The translations under genes were made by a program, and so were the position numbers. From Ktedonobacteraceae bacterium (GTDB taxonomy: Bacteria > Chloroflexota > Ktedonobacteria > Ktedonobacterales > Ktedonobacteraceae), in NCBI GenBank assembly GCA_035653615.1, contig DASRBN010000015.1:186001-250000 (forward strand): DNA of 64,000 nucleotides. Reading direction: 5' to 3'. How positions within the stretch are numbered: position 1 is the stretch's first letter; the number at the start of each line of letters is the position of its first letter. Of the stretch, positions 42,987-51,305 are shown in pieces. A model generated the notes under the pieces. The model did not search any database, was not told the origin of the DNA, and worked only from the letters and a program-made list of their open reading frames with translations.

Positions 42987-43413
42987 ATTTAATGGTGTGT
43001 ACGTTCTCCACGCAAATCCATGCCGCCATCGCTCCAAACCCTTGTTTATTGATCTCAAATGGCTCTACACGGCGCGCATTTTTCAGGTAGATCAACATGC
43101 AGTAGCGTTTCTGTTTGAAGCGTTCAAAGAACTGCGGGATGTTCTGCTCCTCAATGCCGGCATCCTTTGCATAGGTTTCTAGAATCTGCGACACTTTTCC
43201 GGGCGTAAGATCGGAAAAATAGCGCACCTTTTCGACCTCTGCCACCAGTGTAACCGGCTCACCGGCGTTCTTGAAGTAGACGTTCTCTCCCGGTTCAATG
43301 CGCCCCCATGGAGCATATCTGGCCCTGTACCAGCGCGATTCGATGATCTTTTCGCCGGACGCGATCCTGGGAATGAAGCCCCAGGATTTTCTCATGATGG
43401 CAACATGCTCCAT
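42982..43413 (-). CDS. ASCH/PUA-like domain protein
   Basis: A 143-residue protein: HVAIMRKSWGFIPRIASGEKIIESRWYRARYAPWGRI then EPGENVYFKNAGEPVTLVAEVEKVRYF. The order (SGEKxIExR, PW, GExVYFK, strand, V-x-KV) is that of the ASCH fold, a PUA-like RNA- or nucleotide-binding domain. It ends ICVENVHTIKL, whose stop lies in the end of the MITE-like element, so the C-terminus may have been altered. ASCH proteins are thought to act on RNA or modified nucleotides; no specific function is known. Confidence 0.65.
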   Translation of the reverse strand: MEHVAIMRKSWGFIPRIASGEKIIESRWYRARYAPWGRIEPGENVYFKNAGEPVTLVAEVEKVRYFSDLTPGKVSQILETYAKDAGIEEQNIPQFFERFKQKRYCMLIYLKNARRVEPFEINKQGFGAMAAWICVENVHTIKL

Positions 43414-43450
43414 AAAGGTGCCCTTTGATCAAATTGAATGGTTTGCCATG

Positions 43451-43513
43451 AAAAAGACTCGCTCGCATGTCATTCTGAGCGAAGCGAAGAATCTCATGCG
43501 AGCGAGTCTTTTT
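43451..43513. terminator. 19-bp perfect hairpin whose loop is one whole dispersed repeat
   Basis: AAAAAGACTCGCTCGCATG (43451-43469) pairs exactly with CATGCGAGCGAGTCTTTTT (43495-43513). The 25-nt loop 43470-43494 is precisely one repeat core. A- and T-tracts on both sides suit a bidirectional terminator, here for the PQQ-type gene on the minus strand. Confidence 0.8.
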
Positions 43514-43535
43514 ATCTCACCGCGCTCACCTGGCT

Positions 43536-45002
43536 CTACGTCCCATAGGCATAGAAATTACCATCCTTATTGCCAATATACAACACGCCGTTTGAAATCG
43601 AAGCCGCTCCATAGTACTTGGAATTACCGCTCTTGTCCCAGGTTTTGAAGAGATTGCTGCCATCTGCCGCGGCTACCAGATCAATAGCGGTGCCTTCTCC
43701 AATCGCGACGACACCGGGAACAACGGTAACAGCGCCGATAGCGGGTCCATCGGTCAGGCAGTTTTCCCAGATGTAGGCTCCCGTCGCCGGATTGACGGCC
43801 CGCAATCCCCCCTGGCAATTCTGTCCCTTGATAGTCGTGTTACCGCCGCCAACATAAAGCGTCTTGCCATCCCAGGCACTGGGCGAAATCGTTCCCTGGC
43901 CACTCTCAGGCCCGGAGCCACCAATGGCAACCTGGTCTTCCCAGATGGGACCCTGGCTCAGGTTCGTGCGGTCGAAGGCATAATAGATGCCATTTTTGTT
44001 GCCAACGCCTACGAGCTTATGCAAAGAGCCGTTGATAGTGGCCGTGAAGAGGGTGGGAGTAGAGCCAAAGTCGCTGTCGTTCACCTGCTGGTTCTGCGGA
44101 ACCTGCCAGGAACTGACGACTGATAGATCAGAGGCTTTCAGTTTGACGATAGCCACGGCGTATGGTTCTGATTGCCCGCAGACGTTGCCATTGCCGGTGG
44201 CAAAGTAAAGCGAATTATCACTGGTGTCAATCGTTACGCTGCCCCATACACCCGCGCCGGTACAACCATTGGGCACGACATTAAAGGTATTCTCGATAGT
44301 ACCATCGCTGGCCTTCAGCTGAAAAACCTTGCCCTGCACCAGCGGGCAATCGCCAAAAGATGCAAGTCCGATATAAATGCTGCCCTGGTAATACACTGGT
44401 GAGGCCCAGATGATATTATCGGGCGATGTCCCCAGGCGTGTCTTCCACAGGATCGCGCCCGTCCTGGCGTTAAGGGCGTAGAATTGCGCATCGCCCCCGC
44501 CTACCAGCAGCATGTTCGTCGTTTTCCCATGGCTTTTCACCTTGACTACTGTTCCTGTGCTCAATACGCCTAACGTACCGCCCCCACAACTTGGATCGGT
44601 CGTTTTGCCGATAAAGGTCGTCCAGGCCTGACTGCCATCCAGATTTGTCGCGTGCTCGTTGCCATCCCATGATCCCCAATAGATCAGACCATTGGCCACA
44701 ACCGGCTGTGTTGAGATAGTACTGGTTCCTGCAATCATCCAGTGCTGCTTGAGATTCTTTGCCGAACCGGGATTGATAATCTTCTCCGCGCTGTTATAGC
44801 CACTGTGATTCTTGTCATACAGGTATGTAGTCCAGTCGCCCGCCGATTTTGATTGTGGCGAGCTGATAGATGCGGCATGAGCGGCAATACCACTGCCAAA
44901 TGTTGCGAATAGCAGTGCTAATATTCCTGCTGCCATGAACGCGTGCAGCACGTATCGTCTTTGGATACGCAGGCCATCCTTCCGCGTTTGTAATCTCTGC
45001 AT
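43536..45002 (-). CDS. Secreted PQQ-type beta-propeller protein
   Basis: A 488-residue protein from ATG 45002 (AGAGGAAG upstream). The signal peptide runs to about residue 45 (YVLHAFMAAGILALLFATFGSGIAAHAA). It carries seven or eight pyrrolo-quinoline quinone-type blades (TQPVVANGLIYWGSWDGNEHATN, YYQGSIYIGLASFG, KTLYVGGGNTTI, NGVLYIGNKDGNFYAYGT) with W-docking motifs. A Cys pair (PSCGGG, QNCQGG) may form disulfides. The acidic and Ca-binding residues of true PQQ dehydrogenases are not evident, so enzymatic activity is uncertain; a surface binding or scaffold role is as likely. It lies just outside the IS66 insertion. Confidence 0.82.
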   Translation of the reverse strand: MQRLQTRKDGLRIQRRYVLHAFMAAGILALLFATFGSGIAAHAASISSPQSKSAGDWTTYLYDKNHSGYNSAEKIINPGSAKNLKQHWMIAGTSTISTQPVVANGLIYWGSWDGNEHATNLDGSQAWTTFIGKTTDPSCGGGTLGVLSTGTVVKVKSHGKTTNMLLVGGGDAQFYALNARTGAILWKTRLGTSPDNIIWASPVYYQGSIYIGLASFGDCPLVQGKVFQLKASDGTIENTFNVVPNGCTGAGVWGSVTIDTSDNSLYFATGNGNVCGQSEPYAVAIVKLKASDLSVVSSWQVPQNQQVNDSDFGSTPTLFTATINGSLHKLVGVGNKNGIYYAFDRTNLSQGPIWEDQVAIGGSGPESGQGTISPSAWDGKTLYVGGGNTTIKGQNCQGGLRAVNPATGAYIWENCLTDGPAIGAVTVVPGVVAIGEGTAIDLVAAADGSNLFKTWDKSGNSKYYGAASISNGVLYIGNKDGNFYAYGT

Positions 45003-45209
45003 GTCCAGGCTTCCTCTCAAAATAGGTGAGGCATTTTAGAAAGGATGATCAAGCGCGCAGTGCTGCAAGCCAATGTATCAACTTTTGCCGTAAAGAGGAA
45101 TCTACACGGGCAAATGCATAAGAATATGCCAATGTACAAATCTGCGTTGCTGCCAGAAGGCCATCCCCCGACTGCCTCTGTTTTCATTACTTCTGTTGGA
45201 TTAAACGAA

Positions 45210-46715
45210 TAGTAACTACTCAGGTGTCCTAGAGATTTGCCAAAGAGTTCAACATCCTGTAGAGTAAGGGCATGACGCCAGAAGAAGAACTGCTTCAGCT
45301 TCGACAAGAGAATAAAGACTTGCATGAGCGACTGGCCCAACGAGATGAACTGATCGCTCACTTGCAGCAACGGGTGCAAGCGCTGGAAGAGCGGCTGGCC
45401 AAAGATAGTCACAACAGTCACTTGCCGCCGTCCTCGGACCGCTTTGTGCGACAGCCCAAGAGTCTGCGCAAGAAGAGCGGGAAGAAAGCGGGCGGACAGG
45501 AGGGTCACCCAGGCGCGACGCTGGCGTGGCATGCCTGCCCTGATGAGGTGATTGTGCATGCGGTCACCTGCTGTGACCACTGCCAATACGATCTGCAAGG
45601 GGTGAAGCCCCTGCAAATCGAACGTCGCCAAGTGGTGGATGTGCCAGCGCCCCGCCTGCTCGTGCAAGAGCATCAAGCGGAGCGCAAACAGTGTCCTTGC
45701 TGCCAACAAATCACCGCCGCCGCCTTCCCAGCGGGGGTAGAAGCCCCGCTCCAGTACGGCATGCGTCTGGGGGCCACTGCTGTCTACCTGGTGCAGCAGC
45801 AACTCTTGCCCTGGGGCCGAGCCTGTGAAGTACTCGCGGACCTGCTCGGGGTCCAGATCAGTGAGGGCACGCTGGCTAGTCTGATCGAGCGCTGCGCCCA
45901 GAACCTGAAAGAAGTCGAGCAAGCCACCAAGGAAGCTTTGGTGAAAGCCGAGGTGCTCCATCAAGATGAAACGGGTCTCTACGTGAAAGGCATGCGCTAC
46001 TGGATGCATGTGGCCTCTACAGCGCAGCTCACCCACTACGCGGTTCACCCCAAGCGAGGCAAAGACGCCTTGGATGCCATCGGCATCTTGCCCCGTTTTG
46101 GGGGCACATCGGTCCATGATGGCTGGCGCTCGTACTTCCTGTATGCCTGTGCGCACGCCCTCTGTCTGGTGCATCTGTTGCGCGAGCTGACGTTCCTGGC
46201 AGAAGAACAGGGCCTGCAGTGGGCAGCAGAGCTCAAAACCTTGTTGCTGGATATGAAAGAGGCGACTGATGAAGCACGAAAGCTCGGTCTGGCCACGTTG
46301 CATCCCCTGGAGGTAGAGGACTGGCAAGCCCAGTTCGTGGCTCTGCTGGCACACGCTGACGCGACGACCCCCACCGCTCAGGCTCCCCCCGGCAAAAAAG
46401 GACGGGTGAAACAGAGTGCGGCGCGCAACTTGCTGGACCGCTTGCTCGAGGACCAGGAGGCCGTGCTGGCCTTCCTGCACCGCCTCGTCGTGCCTTTTGA
46501 CAATAACCAGGCGGAGCGCGATGTGCGCATGGTCAAAGTCCAGCAAAAGGTCTCTGGCTCTTTCCGCAGCGAAGCGGGAGCGACGGCCTTTTGTCGCATC
46601 CGCGGTTATTTGTCGACGTTGCGCAAGCAGGGCGTGGATCTGCTTTCTGCTTTGGAGGCCACGTTGCGCGGTCATCCTGTCCTTCCTTCATTTCAGACTA
46701 CCTGAGTAGTTACTA
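45210..46715 (+). mobile_element. IS66-family insertion sequence (transposase-only subgroup)
   Basis: TAGTAACTACTCAGGT at 45210-45225 is the exact inverse of ACCTGAGTAGTTACTA at 46700-46715, defining 16-bp terminal inverted repeats about 1.5 kb apart and enclosing a single transposase gene. There are no TnpA/TnpB accessory frames, as in the one-gene IS66 (ISBst12-like) branch. I could not find an 8-bp target duplication at the flanks. The element separates the PQQ-type gene from the integrase region. Confidence 0.85.
45272..46705 (+). CDS. tnpC: IS66-family transposase (TnpC type)
   Basis: A 477-residue DDE transposase. The N-terminal coiled coil (about 1-45) is followed by the LZ/NSH...SSDR motif (SHLPPSSDRF), a basic linker, a zinc-binding cluster (CCDHCQYDL... 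CPCCQQ) and the catalytic core: Asp232 (HQDETGLYV), Asp283 (VHDGWRSY) and Glu415 (DNNQAERDVR), the IS66 DDE triad. The C-terminal SFRSEAGATAFCRIRGYLSTLRKQG is the IS66_C segment. Intact. The long antisense frame on the other strand is a shadow. Confidence 0.97.
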   Translation: MTPEEELLQLRQENKDLHERLAQRDELIAHLQQRVQALEERLAKDSHNSHLPPSSDRFVRQPKSLRKKSGKKAGGQEGHPGATLAWHACPDEVIVHAVTCCDHCQYDLQGVKPLQIERRQVVDVPAPRLLVQEHQAERKQCPCCQQITAAAFPAGVEAPLQYGMRLGATAVYLVQQQLLPWGRACEVLADLLGVQISEGTLASLIERCAQNLKEVEQATKEALVKAEVLHQDETGLYVKGMRYWMHVASTAQLTHYAVHPKRGKDALDAIGILPRFGGTSVHDGWRSYFLYACAHALCLVHLLRELTFLAEEQGLQWAAELKTLLLDMKEATDEARKLGLATLHPLEVEDWQAQFVALLAHADATTPTAQAPPGKKGRVKQSAARNLLDRLLEDQEAVLAFLHRLVVPFDNNQAERDVRMVKVQQKVSGSFRSEAGATAFCRIRGYLSTLRKQGVDLLSALEATLRGHPVLPSFQTT

Positions 46716-46820
46716 AATTCCTAAGTTCATCCTCCTCAATTTAAATATAACATAATAAGTCAACAAGCAACCAAACATTTCGATGTAACTATACTTTATG
46801 GGACTTAGTCGAACTATATT

Positions 46821-47942
46821 TTAAGGACGCTTAAAGATATTCTCCATTCTTTCAACGACTTCCCGCCTCTGCTCAGGTAGCACGCTCTGATAGATATCCG
46901 CCGTAATCGCTATCGAGCTATGGCCCAACAATTCTGACACGACCTTTAAGTCAACTTTTGCCACAATCAAGATAGTTGCCACACTATGACGCAAATCATG
47001 AAACCGCACATCCGGTAAACCTGCCTTTTTCAAAAGTTTCTTAAAAAGCACGGTCATATGGTCAGCGTCATGATAGTTACCAACGGTGTTGCAGAAAACA
47101 AGCCCTTTTTCTTGCCACTTCTCACCAGCTTTTAACCTTGCCTGTTCCTGCTTTTCCCGATGCTCTTCTAACGCTTTTAACACAACAGGAGCAAGCGCAA
47201 TCTTACGCCTACCCGCTTTTGACTTTGGTTCTTTCTCAATATTTCCTACGCCATCCATACGCGCAACATTGCGCCGCACATGTAGTATCCCCGTCTCACT
47301 ATCTAAATCACTCCAATGAAGCGAAACCAGTTCGCCACGTCTCATCCCTGTTGTAAGAGCTACCAAAAGCAACGCATCCAGACGAGAACCACGCGCCACA
47401 TCCAAAAGTTTACGCGCTTGAGCTTCTGTCAATACTTGCCCCTCGTATCTCTCAGCACTAGGAAGCTGTACCATACTAGCTATATTGCGTTCGACTAATC
47501 CCCACTGTGCAGCATTGGTCAAGGCACTACTCAACACAGTACGGATATACCCAAGCATCGAAGGCTTTAACATTCCCTGCTTTTTCGCAAAAAAAGCCTG
47601 TAACTGCTCTACTGTGAGCTTTTGAAGCTTAATATGTCCAAGCGCAGGTATCAAATGGCATTTTACCGCCGAACGATACCCATTGTACGTATTCGGACTC
47701 TTCGTTAACCTAATCACCTGCTCTATCCACTTTTCTAGATACGTCCCTAATGTCTGTTCTGGCCCAGTTAGTAAAGCCCCGCGCTTCTGTTCGTAGAGTG
47801 CTAATTTTAGCTTTTCTTGCACTTCCCTACGAGTTTCACCATAGAATGTCTTCCTCTTACGGTTCTCTAAAGTAACAGCCGCAGCCCATCGCCCATCTTT
47901 CCGTTGATAAATGGAACCTTCACCATGCCCACGACGTGCCAT
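46821..47942 (-). CDS. int: Tyrosine integrase (phage/ICE type)
   Basis: A 373-residue integrase. An N-terminal AP2-like arm-binding segment (GEGSIYQRKDGRWAAAVTLENRKRKTFYGETRREV) is followed by a SAM-like core-binding domain (about 60-155) and a catalytic domain with Arg201 (TTGMRRGEL), Lys242 (EPKSKAGRRKI), His315 and Arg318 (RFHDLRHS), His341 (LLGHSSI) and nucleophile Tyr351 (DIYQ). All active-site residues are present. The gene follows the excisionase-like HTH by 21 bp, giving an xis-int operon. The att site would be expected in the AT-rich stretch 46716-46820 next to its 3' end. Confidence 0.95.
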   Translation of the reverse strand: MARRGHGEGSIYQRKDGRWAAAVTLENRKRKTFYGETRREVQEKLKLALYEQKRGALLTGPEQTLGTYLEKWIEQVIRLTKSPNTYNGYRSAVKCHLIPALGHIKLQKLTVEQLQAFFAKKQGMLKPSMLGYIRTVLSSALTNAAQWGLVERNIASMVQLPSAERYEGQVLTEAQARKLLDVARGSRLDALLLVALTTGMRRGELVSLHWSDLDSETGILHVRRNVARMDGVGNIEKEPKSKAGRRKIALAPVVLKALEEHREKQEQARLKAGEKWQEKGLVFCNTVGNYHDADHMTVLFKKLLKKAGLPDVRFHDLRHSVATILIVAKVDLKVVSELLGHSSIAITADIYQSVLPEQRREVVERMENIFKRP

Positions 47943-47963
47943 TATTTTTATCCTTTCTGGAGC

Positions 47964-48170
47964 CTATGCCCCACGCTCAATACGCCGCTCTATCCAATCC
48001 CGAAGCGAGACGTGATAGACCCGCACCGACCGCCCAAAATGCACGACAGGCAAACCTTCCATAGCGATCAGTTCGTACACTTTCGCCCGACTCAACCGCA
48101 GCGATACCGCCACTTCTGGAATACTCAACAATAATGGTTGAAAACTGGAACTCTGTTTCTGTTTCGTCAT
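47964..48170 (-). CDS. xis: Excisionase-type helix-turn-helix protein
   Basis: A 68-residue protein with a MerR/excisionase winged helix: LLLSIPEVAVSLRLSRAKVYELIAMEGLPVVHFGRSVRVYHVSLRDWIERR. This is the HTH_17 form used by recombination directionality factors. ATG at 48170 is preferred over the longer open frame (to 48251), whose N-terminus lacks homology to the family. It lies 21 bp upstream of the integrase on the same strand and would bias integrase toward excision. Confidence 0.87.
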   Translation of the reverse strand: MTKQKQSSSFQPLLLSIPEVAVSLRLSRAKVYELIAMEGLPVVHFGRSVRVYHVSLRDWIERRIERGA

Positions 48171-48340
48171 AGCACACCACTCTTTCAAAACCCGAACCGA
48201 TAAACAGAACAAACCCGACCAATTTCCGAGAAGAAACCCGAAACCGAGCAAGCAGAGATGTAGATAGAGGGGCGCGGTTTACTTGCACTGCGCCTATGAA
48301 ACATCTCGCGACGTTTTTCAAAACTGTGCGTTAGGCACGC

Positions 48341-48600
48341 TTTTTTGAAGGATATTTTTTGTGTGGCTCGACTCCCGACGCGAACAGCCAAGAGCCAGCA
48401 GGACAGCAACCCACCGCTTTTTTTGAAGTACATTTTTTTTGTGCTGGTTGTCCACGCGAACAGCCACAGGGGAACCGAACAGCACGCCGACACTTTTTTG
48501 AAGGACAGGTGTGGTGTGGCTTGACGCCCGATCAGTGCCAGTGCGACCGGGCAGGAGCAGCCCCCGCCCCGTTGGTGCAGGGAATTTTTTTTAGTGTCGG
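48341..48600. repeat. Degenerate ~77-bp periodic array in noncoding leader
   Basis: The motif CTTTTTTGAAG recurs at 48340, 48417 and 48493 (spacings 77 and 76), with a weaker A/T tract at 48582. Each is followed at similar distances by GTGTGGCT(C/T)GAC or CGCGAACAGCCA. The bases between are GC-rich and diverge. The array lies in the 733-bp gap 48171-48903 between the xis and sigma-factor genes; a long minus-strand frame across it is compositionally odd (Ser/Cys/Trp rich) and not credible. It could be an origin/iteron region, a regulatory array or RNA. Confidence 0.5.
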
Positions 48601-48903
48601 CGGTGGAAGCGGTACACGTTGTGGCAACAAGAGAGCCACCCGCAGCCAGAGCCGCAGACCCGCCATCAGCCGTCACGAGAACCAGAGAGCGTGTGGCGTG
48701 TGGCGTGCAAGGAGTTTCTCCAACCGAGCAACCATCAGAAGCCATCCAATCCACACGAGCCACCCAATATGCCAAACTGAGCGATGAAACAGACCAGGAG
48801 AAGACCCATCGGGAGGGAAGGCCGAGAACCAAAGAGGTATCAGTCACGGCCCCCCACTGGCGTAAAGTATCCTGCTGCATGGCCCTTGCTTTTTCTCTCT
48901 CCA

Positions 48904-49842
48904 CTATGCCACCTCCTGAGAAGACAGACCTGATTGTTCGAGCCGCCCAATCAACCGGCCAAGAGCACACCGGTTATGTTCCATGACACACGTCTTCGAC
49001 AGACCAAGCATCTTAGCGACCTCTCGCCACGACCGCACCGCCGATGGCCCTTCATCAAATCCATAGCGGGTGTACAAAACCTTGCGTTGTTGCTCCGTTA
49101 ATACCGTGTGTATCGCCTCATAAAGTACCTCTATCACCGCCGTTGTCCCTTCCATACCCCCATCGAGAGACGCATACAGCAGACGCACACCATCACACGC
49201 CTCCTCACCCTCCTTCTCAAGATGACCCTCAAAACTGGCAAGAAAGCGATACTGTTGATAGGAACCTAATTCCAGCACCTTTTCAACCGAGAGATGCAAA
49301 GCCGCCGCCAGTTCACACGGCATCGGTTCACGTTCCTGTGTGTCACAGAACCTCTCCTCAGCCTGTGCCAGCCGTTTGAGTTGACCAACCACCTCAGCAG
49401 GGACTCGTACCATGCCATCGCGATGATAGGACAAATCGTACATCGCTCCACGAATATAGGCCAGTGCCAGCGTGTGAAAAGCGGCTCCCGTCAACGCTTC
49501 ATACGTGTCTAAGCGATCAAGAAAATGGAGCAATCCGATTACACCCTCATTGATAAAATCGAGTCGGTCATTACTCGCACTCGAACGAGCGAACGAAGCA
49601 GCAATACTGGCAATCACCCGTTGATACGCCTCGACCAGACGGCTACGAGCTTCACGTGCTACCTGAACATCCACAGATGAAGCAGCAGAAGCCCTTCCCT
49701 GTTGGAGCAGTGCAACCAAACGGGCTTCTTCCTCTCGTGAAAGCGTCGGCATCCAACACAATTCCCGAAAGTATTGGTCATGTGCCATCAACGAAACAGC
49801 AAGGTCAGCGTCATGTGCATGAGCCTCATCAAAGTACGTCAT
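48904..49842 (-). CDS. Sigma-70-like RNA polymerase sigma factor carried by the integrative element
   Basis: A 312-residue protein with the order of sigma-70 group regions: region 1.2 (CWMPTLSREEEARLVALLQQG), region 2 (LVEAYQRVIASIAASFARSSASNDRLDFINEGVIGLLHFLDRLDTYEALTGAAFHTLALAYIRGAMYDLS), region 3 (VRVPAEVVGQLKRLAQAEERF) and region 4 (VLTEQQRKVLYTRYGFDEGPSAVRSWREVAKMLGLSKTCVMEHNRCALGRL), with the DNA-binding HTH. It resembles primary-like rather than ECF sigmas. Sitting inside an integrase-bearing element, it probably directs host RNA polymerase to element promoters. The ATG overlaps the stop of an upstream small frame by ATGA. Confidence 0.85.
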   Translation of the reverse strand: MTYFDEAHAHDADLAVSLMAHDQYFRELCWMPTLSREEEARLVALLQQGRASAASSVDVQVAREARSRLVEAYQRVIASIAASFARSSASNDRLDFINEGVIGLLHFLDRLDTYEALTGAAFHTLALAYIRGAMYDLSYHRDGMVRVPAEVVGQLKRLAQAEERFCDTQEREPMPCELAAALHLSVEKVLELGSYQQYRFLASFEGHLEKEGEEACDGVRLLYASLDGGMEGTTAVIEVLYEAIHTVLTEQQRKVLYTRYGFDEGPSAVRSWREVAKMLGLSKTCVMEHNRCALGRLIGRLEQSGLSSQEVA

Positions 49843-50087
49843 TCCCGTTGTTCCTTCCGTGTGTTTGACAGGTCAGGCTCGATGCTCATATGATGAGAGC
49901 GAGAGCCTGACAGTACGACCCAATCGGCTAACTGGTTTCTCATGGCTGGCTCGTGTGCTGGAACCATACGAGCTAGCACCTCAACAGAACGCACTACGAA
50001 TGTTCGCGACACCAATACACGGCGAACCATCGCTCTAACCCCGGTAGGCAGCCCGGACACACAAAACGTTGCCAGCAGCGAATGCAC
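49839..50087 (-). CDS. Possible small gene translationally coupled to the sigma factor
   Basis: An 82-codon frame from GTG 50087 ends with TGA overlapping the sigma-factor ATG (ATGA), a frequent sign of coupling. The product is basic (RAMVRRVLVSRTFVVRSVEVLARMV) with no family or motif and only a poor ribosome site. It could be a chance frame. Recorded because of the overlap. The rest of the gap 49843-50344 contains the iterons and promoter upstream of the HTH-GNAT gene. Confidence 0.25.
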   Translation of the reverse strand: MHSLLATFCVSGLPTGVRAMVRRVLVSRTFVVRSVEVLARMVPAHEPAMRNQLADWVVLSGSRSHHMSIEPDLSNTRKEQRE

Positions 50088-50202
50088 ACAAAATGGCCTT
50101 TTTTGCTTCCGACACTGGCTTGAATGAGATGTCCCTTACTCGAAGAACAAGCCGAACTCATAACCAACTCCTCATACAGTAATATCCATTGCCAAAATAG
50201 GA

Positions 50203-50229
50203 AACTTGGATAACTTGGACAACTTGATA
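50203..50229. promoter_or_regulatory. Three tandem 9-bp AACTTGGAT-type repeats (operator or iteron-like)
   Basis: AACTTGGAT (50203-50211), AACTTGGAC (50212-50220) and AACTTGATA (50221-50229) are in direct tandem. A related, partly inverse segment AAGTTGGGAAACTT lies at 50282-50295 over the promoter. The arrangement suits binding by the downstream HTH protein. Confidence 0.45.
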
Positions 50230-50276
50230 ATATTGTACCTGATAATTTTTAATTCGTCAAGTCAAATAGGCCAAAT

Positions 50277-50305
50277 TTGCAAAGTTGGGAAACTTAGTGT
50301 AAAAT
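50277..50305 (+). promoter_or_regulatory. Sigma-70-type promoter of the HTH-GNAT gene
   Basis: TTGCAA (50277-50282) and TAAAAT (50300-50305) are 17 bp apart and 40 bp before the ATG. They overlap the AAGTTGGGAAACTT motif, so binding there would block transcription. Confidence 0.55.
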
Positions 50306-50344
50306 AGACATATTAACACTGTCAAAAAAGGAGGATAAACCCAC

Positions 50345-51286
50345 ATGGCATTGAAGGAGTCTAAGGACTACTACACAGCCGCTCAGGTCAAAGAAATACT
50401 TGGTATCACAGACGGAATGCTCTACAACTATGTAGACAACGGAGCTTTGCAACGCATCATCCCACCCGGAAAAAAGCAAGGAGTATACCGCCGCGATCAG
50501 GTAAACCGACTGGCACGCGACCTCAAAGTCTTTATTGTCACGAGAGAAAGCCGACCCACCATCTTTACCAGAATGACCACCAGAGAGGAGGTACTTGAAA
50601 CCACAAAAATTAGCGATGCAATCTTCGGAGGACACATAGATATTGACAGACAGTTAGCATGGTTGAAGAGAAATCCCGACATCGGCTATGTGGTCAAAAA
50701 TGAAGGCAAAGTAGTAGGCTACGCAATCGTACTACCGCTAAAACCGGAGAAGATAGAAAAGCTCCTACGAGAGGAAGAACACACTGTCAATCTCGAACCC
50801 GAAGAGCTACAGGTATTCGAGCCAGGCATACCGGTACACCTCTATGGAGGAGCAATAGGCGTTCTCTCTGGCATAAGCCTTGCAGAAAAACGCACCTATG
50901 GTGCACGCCTCGTTGGTGGACTCATTGACGCCTTGATTGATATGGGAAAAAGAGGTATCATCTTTGAGAGTTTCACCGCTAGAAGTACAAAGCCCGATGG
51001 CATAAAACTTTTACGCAATCTTGGCTTTACTCAGATACCGTCAGTCACAGAGAAAAAGGATTTCGTACTGAATGTCGAGATGTCAGGAGCAAGAGAAGTC
51101 ATGCAATATAAACTGGCATTAAAAGAGTACGAACTAAAAACCGACCGTCAGGAGCAAAGAATTGACAGCAAATCTGACAGCAAAGCCGACGGAAAAGCAC
51201 AAACAATGGTAGACATCAGTGGACAAAGTAACGCGAAGCGAAAAACGCCGAGCCACTCGAAAAGCCACTCGACAAAGGTACAATAA
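50345..51286 (+). CDS. MerR-like HTH protein fused to a GNAT-like domain
   Basis: A 313-residue protein. The N-terminal winged HTH (YYTAAQVKEILGITDGMLYNYVDNGALQRIIPPGKKQGVYRRDQVNRL) is of the excisionase/MerR type. The middle (about 75-255) has GNAT features: DIDRQLAWLKRNPDIGYVVKNEGKVVGYAIVLPL, GAIGVLSGISLAEKRTYGARLVGGLIDALIDMGKRGI where the acetyl-CoA loop would be, and RSTKPDGIKLLRNLGFTQIP. The C-terminus is a Lys/Ser-rich disordered tail. A strong AGGAGG precedes the ATG. HTH-GNAT fusions like this are recurrent in Ktedonobacterial accessory DNA. It probably regulates the element, with its own promoter carrying tandem repeats. Confidence 0.72.
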   Translation: MALKESKDYYTAAQVKEILGITDGMLYNYVDNGALQRIIPPGKKQGVYRRDQVNRLARDLKVFIVTRESRPTIFTRMTTREEVLETTKISDAIFGGHIDIDRQLAWLKRNPDIGYVVKNEGKVVGYAIVLPLKPEKIEKLLREEEHTVNLEPEELQVFEPGIPVHLYGGAIGVLSGISLAEKRTYGARLVGGLIDALIDMGKRGIIFESFTARSTKPDGIKLLRNLGFTQIPSVTEKKDFVLNVEMSGAREVMQYKLALKEYELKTDRQEQRIDSKSDSKADGKAQTMVDISGQSNAKRKTPSHSKSHSTKVQ

Positions 51287-51305
51287 CCTGTAAGGAGATA
51301 TCGCT

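Noticed and set aside
45017-46675. Long minus-strand frame of 552 codons across the IS66 element
   Set aside because: It lies antisense to the intact IS66 transposase with its DDE residues, and has no domain of its own.
45202-46723. 8-bp target-site duplication of the IS66 element
   Set aside because: The flanks (AAACGAAT side and AAATTCCT side) do not match, so no duplication is claimed.
48185-48970. 261-codon minus-strand frame between the xis and sigma genes
   Set aside because: It runs through the periodic array, is rich in Ser, Cys and Trp, overlaps the sigma-factor gene by 67 bp, and matches no family.
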